A stretch of 64,000 bases of DNA from a bacterium (GTDB lineage: Bacteria; Patescibacteriota; Saccharimonadia; Saccharimonadales; Saccharimonadaceae), in contig JAUMVB010000003.1 of the NCBI GenBank assembly GCA_030530385.1, positions 1-64,000 on the forward strand. The letters are read 5' to 3'. This document shows, piece by piece, positions 58,679 through 64,000 of the stretch. The translations under genes were made by a program, and so were the position numbers. Positions within the stretch are counted from its first letter, which is position 1, and the number at the start of each line of letters is the position of its first letter. Below the pieces are notes generated by a model. The model saw only the letters and a program-made list of their open reading frames with translations. It was not told the origin of the DNA and searched no databases.

Positions 58679-59062
58679 ATGGAAATAAAGAAGAAGATCT
58701 TATTAGTTGAAGATGATGAAATGTTGGCAAGCGTATATCGCGCTCGTCTTGAAATGGAAGGTTTTGATGTGTGCGAAGTTCATGATGGTGAGCAGGCTCT
58801 TTCTAGCGCGATTTCTTATCGTCCAGATTTAATTTTACTAGACGCAATGATGCCAAAAATTTCTGGGTTTGATGTTCTTGATATTTTAAAGAATACTCCT
58901 GAAACGATGAATATTACGGTAATTATGCTAACCGCTTTAAGTCAAGAAAAAGATAAGGAACGAGCTGAATCTCTAGGCGTTGATGAGTATTTAGTTAAAT
59001 CTCAAGTGGTTATTTCCGATGTAGTAGAGCGAGTTCGCCATCATCTTGGGATCCAATCATAA
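58679..59062 (+). CDS. Single-domain response regulator (CheY-like receiver)
   Basis: 127 residues, receiver domain only. Acidic pocket E11-D12-D13 (LLVEDDEML), phospho-acceptor D55 (LILLDAMMPK), T85 (IMLTALS) and K107 (EYLVKSQ) are all present, so phosphorylation is possible. No output domain. No histidine kinase gene is nearby. The K107 context EYLVKS is slightly unlike the usual YL.KP. Confidence 0.92.
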   Translation: MEIKKKILLVEDDEMLASVYRARLEMEGFDVCEVHDGEQALSSAISYRPDLILLDAMMPKISGFDVLDILKNTPETMNITVIMLTALSQEKDKERAESLGVDEYLVKSQVVISDVVERVRHHLGIQS

Positions 59063-59089
59063 AAACTACCATATAAATTTATAGACATA

Positions 59090-59126
59090 AAAAATAAGCC
59101 AATTCGTGAGAAAAGGCTTATTTTTT
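59090..59126. terminator. Terminator shared by the receiver gene and rpmA
   Basis: AAAATAAGCC pairs with GGCTTATTTTTT; usable from both sides. Confidence 0.75.
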
Positions 59127-59130
59127 AAAA

Positions 59131-59409
59131 TTAAGCAGCGATTACTTCAACTACAGTTCGTCGCTCAGTTTTACCTGTAAATTTCTTTTTAGCGATTTGC
59201 TTAAAGTTTACAACTCCACTTTTAGCGGCGTGGATTGTAAAGTTTCGGCTCATGTAAGTTCCTTCACCAGCTAATTTGGTTGCGCCAGTTTGTCGAACGA
59301 GAACTTCGCCCTCATTGACTTTTTGACCGCCAAATCGTTTTACGCCTAAGCGTTGGCCAGCGTTGTTGTGGATGTTCTTACTTGTACCACCAGCTTTAAC
59401 TTTTGACAT
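59131..59409 (-). CDS. rpmA: 50S ribosomal protein L27
   Basis: 92 residues. KAGGTSKNIHNNAGQRLGVK, then RFGGQKVNEGEVLVRQTG and VTFAAKSG-like IHAAKSGVVNF: clear L27. The N-terminus (MSKVKAGG) is short, without the cleaved extension of Firmicutes L27. It overlaps the methyltransferase gene upstream by 14 bp and is not beside rplU, its usual partner. Confidence 0.95.
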   Translation of the reverse strand: MSKVKAGGTSKNIHNNAGQRLGVKRFGGQKVNEGEVLVRQTGATKLAGEGTYMSRNFTIHAAKSGVVNFKQIAKKKFTGKTERRTVVEVIAA

Positions 59410-60622
59410 TTTTACTCCTTATTAGTACTAATAATTCACGCGCCACAACTTGATTTTCGCGATAATATATTAAATCTTGTGGTTTAACGCGCATAAATTC
59501 TCTCCTATTATAGCCGAGTTCCTCCAAAAAGTCAATAAGCGGAAGGTGAGAAAAATTGCCATTTTGGGTTTTCCAAGCTGGAATAGCAATACAAATTTGG
59601 GCGCCTTCTGGAATTTGATGGGCTAGATTTTTCAAGAAATTCGAGATTATACGATTACAGTTTTCACGCACTTCAGCAAGTTTCTTTGGTGAGGGTGGAG
59701 CAGAGAATGGTTGCCCTAAGTAAGTCTCGCAAACCACGCTTGAAAGTTTTTTTGCAAAACTCCATTTTTCAATTGTAGCGTCAGCTTCGTAAATTTCTCC
59801 AAGTTCACCATGCGGTTTAAATTCTCGTACAAACCAATCACTATTTTCTTTCGAAAATTCCACCATTTTCTCGCTCAAATCGGTTCCATTTGCTTTAAAG
59901 CCTTTTAAAAGTGCTTCTTGAATAACCGTGCCAGTTCCGCAAAAAGGATCGAGGATTTCTGGCTTTTCGAAAGTTTTTTTACCAAAAAGTGCTTGAATCT
60001 GTGGCTGATTTTCTCCGACACCGAGATTGATCATTGTTTGGGCGAGTTTTGGTGGCAGCATCCCAACAAAAGCGTCGCGCTTCGGCCTGTTTTGATCGCG
60101 TCTAGCGTAGCTTGTGATGTTTTGCGCGCCTTCGCTCAATGCGATAATTGTTTTTTTACCGCCACGAACTACTAAAATTTCGATTTTTTTCTCGCTTAAG
60201 CCAAGCTTATTATTGTGCGAAATTGCGGTTGAAAGCTCGGCAGTTTTTGAAGGGATTATTCGTACTGAAACATCGTGGTTTTTAAGCTTTTGTTTAATGA
60301 CTGCTCCAGTTTTCGAAACTTCGTTCGCCCGAATTTTTAAGCCATAAGCTGAAATTCCTAGTGTGATTTTTCCGCTAAAATCCGCAAAATCGTGTTCAAA
60401 AATTTTGGTTATTTTTTTTGAAACATCTCGCCAATCTGTTGAATTGACCTCAAAAACAACTTGGCCGGTTTTTAAAATTGAGCCAAAATGCGAAACATTG
60501 AGTTTTTCGGTTTCAATAAGACAGGCGTAATCACCCAGTACACGAATTTTATCGCCGCCAAAAACACTTTCGAGTTCGGCAATCCCGATACTTGGCTGAC
60601 GCCCTAAAATTGCAATTTTCAT
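59396..60622 (-). CDS. THUMP/Trm11-like RNA guanine-N2 methyltransferase
   Basis: 408 residues. N-terminal THUMP-like part (MKIAILGRQPSIGIAELESV), RPKRDAFVGMLPPKLAQTMI near 190, SAM-binding DPFCGTGTVIQEALLKGFKA near 233 and NGTDLSEKMVEF. A downstream block VVCETYLGQPF stands where many relatives have the catalytic (D/N)-P-P-Y motif, so the active-site reading is not certain. Target is probably tRNA, as for archaeal Trm11. ATG has TATAAT exactly 6 nt upstream (60634-60629). Confidence 0.8.
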   Translation of the reverse strand: MKIAILGRQPSIGIAELESVFGGDKIRVLGDYACLIETEKLNVSHFGSILKTGQVVFEVNSTDWRDVSKKITKIFEHDFADFSGKITLGISAYGLKIRANEVSKTGAVIKQKLKNHDVSVRIIPSKTAELSTAISHNNKLGLSEKKIEILVVRGGKKTIIALSEGAQNITSYARRDQNRPKRDAFVGMLPPKLAQTMINLGVGENQPQIQALFGKKTFEKPEILDPFCGTGTVIQEALLKGFKANGTDLSEKMVEFSKENSDWFVREFKPHGELGEIYEADATIEKWSFAKKLSSVVCETYLGQPFSAPPSPKKLAEVRENCNRIISNFLKNLAHQIPEGAQICIAIPAWKTQNGNFSHLPLIDFLEELGYNRREFMRVKPQDLIYYRENQVVARELLVLIRSKNVKS

Positions 60623-60628
60623 TATTTT

Positions 60629-60634
60629 ATTATA
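60629..60634 (-). promoter_or_regulatory. -10 box of the methyltransferase-rpmA operon, leaderless layout
   Basis: Minus strand TATAAT, exactly 6 nt before the ATG at 60622. Confidence 0.6.
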
Positions 60635-60662
60635 ACATATTTAATTGATTTTAAAAATATAC

Positions 60663-60691
60663 TTGACAAAATATCAGGGGGGGGGTAAAAT
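60663..60691 (+). promoter_or_regulatory. Promoter with G9 tract in the spacer (putative phase-variable switch 2)
   Basis: TTGACA (60663-60668), 17-bp spacer ending in nine G (60677-60685), then TAAAAT (60686-60691). At the present length the spacing is optimal. A CACC/GGTG hairpin (60721-60734) lies in the leader just before AAAAGGAGAAGA. Confidence 0.85.
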
Positions 60692-60747
60692 ATAAACATA
60701 AACGAGTTAAGTTAATATTCACCTTTATTGGTGGAAAAAGGAGAAGA

Positions 60748-62109
60748 ATGAAATATAAAATTAAGATCACTGCGATTTTGGTGAGTGTGATTGCTGGTGG
60801 AGCTTTGGTGCGGCCAGCTTTTGCTGATACGCCAAAACAGCTCACAAAGATTTTAACCTCACCAAATATTCAGCTCAAAGCTGACCCAAAAGTAGATAAA
60901 GTTGCGATAGATGATCGCTGGTATAGCTTTGGGATGGATTTTGATATTCAGGAACCAGTCAACCTGGGTGATTACTTTTTTATTTATCAAAAGGGTGTCG
61001 CTGGCATGGGTGAAATCCGAGACTTTGATATAAAAGCTAATGGCAAAACTGTAGCAACCGCTAAGGTCGTTGATGCTAATAAAAATCGGGCATTTTATTC
61101 TTTATACAAAACTGATGCCGCAAGTATTGCTCAGTTCGATGCCTATACTGTAGATGAAGCTGTGCCTTGGAGTAAGTGGAAGGTTACCTTCAACGAAAGT
61201 GTTAAGGGACAAAATGTTAATAAAATAGGTTTTAATTTTTCTAACATTCATGCCGGCTATCCATTGGTAGACTCTTCACCTAACTATGATGTTCGTGCTT
61301 TTGCTACAGTAAATGGCCGAGAAGTGTTTAGCAAACATATTAAAGTTAATGGCGTTGCTAAGAAACTTTCGTACGGTAACGTGGTATGGCGTAGTAGTTC
61401 TAATTTTAATTCTGACACTAAAAAGGGGCAATTAGTTTTTGGCGTAGAGACAAATCGCGATTGGAAAGATGCTAATATTAAAATAGAACTAGAGAAAGAT
61501 TCACCAGTTGTATTCATTAAGGAAAAAGTTGAGAGAAGTAGCGGATCAAACTTTGTTTTTGATGATAGTAATAGAGTTAATGCTGATAAGCTAATTATGG
61601 AGACGCCACGAACTGGCTTTAAGTTTAGCTTTGATAGTGAAGGTTTAACTGGTAATGTTAAAGTTCTGCAGCAGCAAAACTTGAAAAATTCTTCTGGATT
61701 TTATTTCCCTATAGAACTAAACCCTGACCCAGCAGCTCAAGCTAATATTGATTTGGCTAACGGTAAACTCAAGAATATCAAGTATAAAGTTACGGTAACT
61801 GCAAAAGACGGATCGGTGATATTCCAAAGTAGTGGTGTGCATGAAGTGCCAATCAAGGGTATCTTAACTCAAGCTGATCTTGAAGCTATTAGACCAAAAC
61901 TAACCGAACCGGGGAAAAAAGCAGAAACTAAAACTGAAAAGCCAGCTGAAGCTCCTCGCAGCGAGACAGCTCCAAAGACTCCACAAACTGGATTTAAAAA
62001 ATCAGATAACAATGATGTATTCGGTTGGATTATACTAGCCTCGGCTGTTCTTATTGCATTAACTAGTGGTGTAGTCATTTATCGAAAAAAATCAAAAATT
62101 AACTTGTAA
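60748..62109 (+). CDS. LPXTG-type surface protein under the poly-G promoter
   Basis: 453 residues, ATG after AAAAGGAGAAGA. Signal peptide about 1-27 (ILVSVIAGGALVRPAFA-D). The ectodomain of about 340 residues is beta-rich with no Cys (WYSFGMDFDIQEPVNLGDYF; VPWSKWKVTF), like the tandem Ig/adhesin-type domains of Gram-positive surface proteins. A Pro/Glu/Lys/Thr stalk (about 385-410) leads to the sorting motif TPQTG (411-415), a hydrophobic span and the tail YRKKSKINL. The first position of LPXTG is Thr instead of Leu. Likely an exposed adhesin or ligand whose expression can be switched. Confidence 0.88.
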   Translation: MKYKIKITAILVSVIAGGALVRPAFADTPKQLTKILTSPNIQLKADPKVDKVAIDDRWYSFGMDFDIQEPVNLGDYFFIYQKGVAGMGEIRDFDIKANGKTVATAKVVDANKNRAFYSLYKTDAASIAQFDAYTVDEAVPWSKWKVTFNESVKGQNVNKIGFNFSNIHAGYPLVDSSPNYDVRAFATVNGREVFSKHIKVNGVAKKLSYGNVVWRSSSNFNSDTKKGQLVFGVETNRDWKDANIKIELEKDSPVVFIKEKVERSSGSNFVFDDSNRVNADKLIMETPRTGFKFSFDSEGLTGNVKVLQQQNLKNSSGFYFPIELNPDPAAQANIDLANGKLKNIKYKVTVTAKDGSVIFQSSGVHEVPIKGILTQADLEAIRPKLTEPGKKAETKTEKPAEAPRSETAPKTPQTGFKKSDNNDVFGWIILASAVLIALTSGVVIYRKKSKINL

Positions 62110-62142
62110 GTTAAAAATATTTGTTAAATAACTTATAACCCA

Positions 62143-62190
62143 GAAAAGACATTTGCTAAAGTATTATCGAAATGCAGATGTCTTTTTTGT
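62143..62190 (+). terminator. Terminator after the surface protein gene
   Basis: AAAAGACATTTG pairs with CAGATGTCTTTT across a 21-nt loop, then TTTT. Confidence 0.75.
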
Positions 62191-62226
62191 TTTAATGTGG
62201 GGCGAGAAAAACTTCTTAGATTATGC

Positions 62227-62232
62227 TATAAT
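62227..62232 (+). promoter_or_regulatory. -10 box of xseAB, leaderless layout
   Basis: TTATGCTATAAT, then 7 nt to ATG 62240. Confidence 0.65.
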
Positions 62233-62239
62233 AAAGCAT

Positions 62240-63415
62240 ATGAATTTTGATTTTAGTGAATTTGATGATTTAGTTGAAGATCAAATATCATCTCTGAATA
62301 AATATGATTCTACAGATCCAGCAAATCGTGAACTTATTTTTAGCGTGTCGGATTTTGTAGCTGTCTCGAATGACATTTTTGAAAAAAGTTTTCCGAGTGT
62401 ATTGATCGAGGGCGAAGTCTCTAGTTTTAAAATCAATCAAAAGAAATTTGTGTTTTTTGACCTCAAGGACGAGCGATCTAGCCTGAGTTGTTTCATGACG
62501 ATCTGGCAGATGCGATTTCCGCTTGAAGATGGTATGAAAATTGTAGCTGAGGTTAGACCTAAATTAACCGACTGGGGTAAATTTAGTCTAACGGTAGAAA
62601 AAATAATTCCGAAAGGGGAAGGTAGTCTTAAAAAATCTTTTGACATATTAAAACAGAAGCTGGCGCGCGAAGGTCTTTTTGATAAAGATCGTAAGCGTGA
62701 TTTACCGCAAAATCCACAGCGAATTGCTGTAATATCTAGCACACAAGCTGCTGGGTTTGCCGATTTTATTAAGATTATCAATGAGCGATGGAGCGGTCTT
62801 AAGATTCGTGTTGCGCATACGCAAGTTCAGGGTTTGGCGGCGGCGGATCAGATTATTAGGGCGATCGAGTATTTTAATTCTTGTGAAGAATTGCCAGAGG
62901 TGATTGCAGTTATTCGGGGTGGTGGTAGCGCTGATGATTTAGCTATCTTTAATGACGAGCGGCTGGTTCGTGCAATAGTTGCTTCTCGCGTACCTATAAT
63001 TACTGGTATTGGTCACGAAATCGATGAGAGTTTATGTGATCTGGCGGCAGATTACGCAGCTTCAACTCCTAGTAATGTAGCACAAATTTTGTCGCCTGAT
63101 AAGTTGGCGGAGATTCGTTTTTTGCATTCAAAGATATTAAGAGCAGGTGAACGAATTTTAGAAAATATAGAATTAATAAAAAAACAAAATCACTCTAAAA
63201 AAGATAAAATCCGAACGAAATTATTATCTATAATCGAACAACAGCGAGATGGTATTTTAGCGAAAAAACGACTACTAGAAAACCTTAATCCGCAAAGAAT
63301 ATTGCGTCAAGGATATGCAATTTTGAGAGGTGATATAGAAGTCGGTGAGCGGATTTTGATTGAGACAATTGATAAAAAAATAACAGCGGAGGTAAAAAAT
63401 GTCGAACAAAATTAA
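62240..63415 (+). CDS. xseA: Exodeoxyribonuclease VII large subunit
   Basis: 391 residues from ATG 62240, which the promoter fixes; the frame is open to 62153, but that part spans the terminator and promoter. N-terminal OB domain (VSDFVAVSNDIFEKSFPSVL; LIEGEVSSFKINQKKFVFF), then the nuclease core: QNPQRIAVISSTQAAGFADF near 155, VIRGGGSADDLAIFNDE near 228, ITGIGHEIDESLCDLAADYA near 252 and STPSNVAQIL. A C-terminal coiled coil binds the small subunit. It degrades single-stranded DNA. Overlaps xseB by 17 bp. Confidence 0.95.
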   Translation: MNFDFSEFDDLVEDQISSLNKYDSTDPANRELIFSVSDFVAVSNDIFEKSFPSVLIEGEVSSFKINQKKFVFFDLKDERSSLSCFMTIWQMRFPLEDGMKIVAEVRPKLTDWGKFSLTVEKIIPKGEGSLKKSFDILKQKLAREGLFDKDRKRDLPQNPQRIAVISSTQAAGFADFIKIINERWSGLKIRVAHTQVQGLAAADQIIRAIEYFNSCEELPEVIAVIRGGGSADDLAIFNDERLVRAIVASRVPIITGIGHEIDESLCDLAADYAASTPSNVAQILSPDKLAEIRFLHSKILRAGERILENIELIKKQNHSKKDKIRTKLLSIIEQQRDGILAKKRLLENLNPQRILRQGYAILRGDIEVGERILIETIDKKITAEVKNVEQN

Positions 63416-63593
63416 TGATAAAATAGCACAGATAGACAAGATTTTATTAGAGATCGAGAGTGGAGAGGTTTCAATCGAAGAAATTTCGGACAAATACAAG
63501 AATGCAATTAATCTAGTAAATGAAGTAGAATCAGATTTGGATAATATTTCGAATGAGATTGAAATTGTGAGTAAAGATTTTTCGCAAGATTAA
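63399..63593 (+). CDS. xseB: Exodeoxyribonuclease VII small subunit
   Basis: 64 residues, ATG after GCGGAGG inside the xseA 3' end. Two helices with the family pattern IDKILLEIESGEVSIEEISD. Several copies wrap the coiled coil of XseA. Confidence 0.9.
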   Translation: MSNKINDKIAQIDKILLEIESGEVSIEEISDKYKNAINLVNEVESDLDNISNEIEIVSKDFSQD

Positions 63594-63642
63594 TTAACGT
63601 TTATTGTTATGAAGGCTCTTGAAAAAAATACTAACCATAAGT

Positions 63643-63648
63643 ATAATA
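63643..63648 (+). promoter_or_regulatory. -10 box of the last gene, leaderless layout
   Basis: TATAAT, exactly 6 nt before ATG 63655. Confidence 0.55.
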
Positions 63649-63654
63649 GAAATA

Positions 63655-64000
63655 TGAAAAAAATTAGAAGAGGAGAAGTTGAAGGTTCAACGATTGTAAT
63701 AATTCTTTTATCGATTGCGCTGGTTGGAATAGGTGCTTTTGGTGTGTGGGCTTTTATTAATTATCGAGAAGCTCAGAGCAATATTGATAATAAAATAGAG
63801 TTAGCCGAAGCTGCTGCTAAGAAAAAAGAAGCTGAGGATCAAGCTGAAAAATATGCTCAGCGAGAAAAAAACCCTAATTTAGTATTTAATGGGCCAGCTG
63901 ATCTGGGCAATGTTAGTTTTTCTTACCCTAAGACTTGGAGCTCGTATGTAGCTTCAAACGGTGCTGACGGGGCTAATTATTATGCATTTTTCCATCCAAC
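63655..64000 (+). CDS. Membrane-anchored protein, cut by the window end
   Basis: 115 codons visible. Short basic N-terminus (MKKIRRGEVEGS), one span at about 13-33 (IVIILLSIALVGIGAFGVWA), an Ala/Lys/Glu-rich helical stalk (about 38-68), then a beta-type domain starting LGNVSFSYPKTWSSY, a pattern found in PsbP-like or other secreted domains. The signal has the look of a pilin-like or single-pass anchor. The rest lies outside the window. Confidence 0.65.

Noticed and set aside
62153-62239. Longer XseA from 62153
   Set aside because: The region contains the terminator of the previous gene and the xseA promoter; the OB domain starts after ATG 62240.
1-64000. CRISPR array, insertion sequence or prophage
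   Set aside because: No regularly spaced direct repeats, transposase, integrase or phage structural genes were seen.
1-64000. UGA recoded as glycine or tryptophan
   Set aside because: Many genes end in TGA at sensible positions, and prfB is present and intact.

Overview
The window is an A+T-rich, gene-dense bacterial chromosome segment. It looks like a Saccharibacteria (TM7) or closely related Patescibacteria/CPR genome. Supporting this by recognition of families, not by a database search: compact translation and division genes in an unusual order, short enzyme versions (a 413-residue ProS with no room for the editing insertion), a KGG-motif protein, a DUF5663-like protein, a DUF2207 protein with a Gly-rich tail, and an orphan VirB6/TrbL-like protein. 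UGA is an ordinary stop and a release factor 2 gene is present, so the UGA=Gly code of Gracilibacteria/Absconditabacteria does not apply. No mobile element, prophage or CRISPR array was seen.

Layout. 1-0.4 kb: end of a 23S gene, 5S and terminator. 0.5-3.1 kb: small accessory genes, including a frameshifted HGTG (ADP-ribosyltransferase-like) gene and a gene behind a poly-G promoter. 3.2-16.7 kb: rpsA-infB, unknown proteins, def-fmt, priA, recJ, a glycosyltransferase, rpsU, YqeY. 16.8-21.5 kb: tRNA-Thr, tRNA-Tyr and a two-gene cell-surface operon ending in an LPQTG protein. 21.6-30.9 kb: rplU, parAB, lepB, htrA, frr, rseP, a CPBP protease, greA, proS. 31-41.8 kb: two small unknown genes, lysS, a D-lactate dehydrogenase-like gene, DUF2207, tRNA-Val, VirB6-like, serS, a redoxin, hpf. 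41.8-53 kb: secA-M16 peptidase, murD, a PadR-PspC-ABC envelope module, mscL, prfB. 53-64 kb: a PRTase-like protein, ftsEX with a CHAP hydrolase, an S41 protease, a lone receiver protein, rpmA, an RNA methyltransferase, a poly-G-controlled LPXTG-type surface protein, xseAB and a membrane protein cut by the window end.

Two regulatory themes stand out. First, at least eleven genes on both strands have the pattern TATAAT/TAAAAT, then exactly 6 nt, then ATG, with no Shine-Dalgarno sequence; about ten more have 7-10 nt. This predicts widespread leaderless or near-leaderless mRNAs, next to a second class with strong AAGGAGG-type sites. Second, two promoters have a run of nine G between -35 and -10, directly abutting the -10. 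One drives a sortase-type surface protein and the other an unknown protein. This is the classic layout for phase variation by slipped-strand changes in promoter spacing.

In function the window combines translation, Sec export and envelope proteolysis (SecA, LepB, HtrA, RseP, CPBP, S41, M16), division-linked wall cleavage (FtsEX plus a CHAP hydrolase) and surface display. That fits a small-genome organism with a monoderm-type envelope, possibly living on a host cell.
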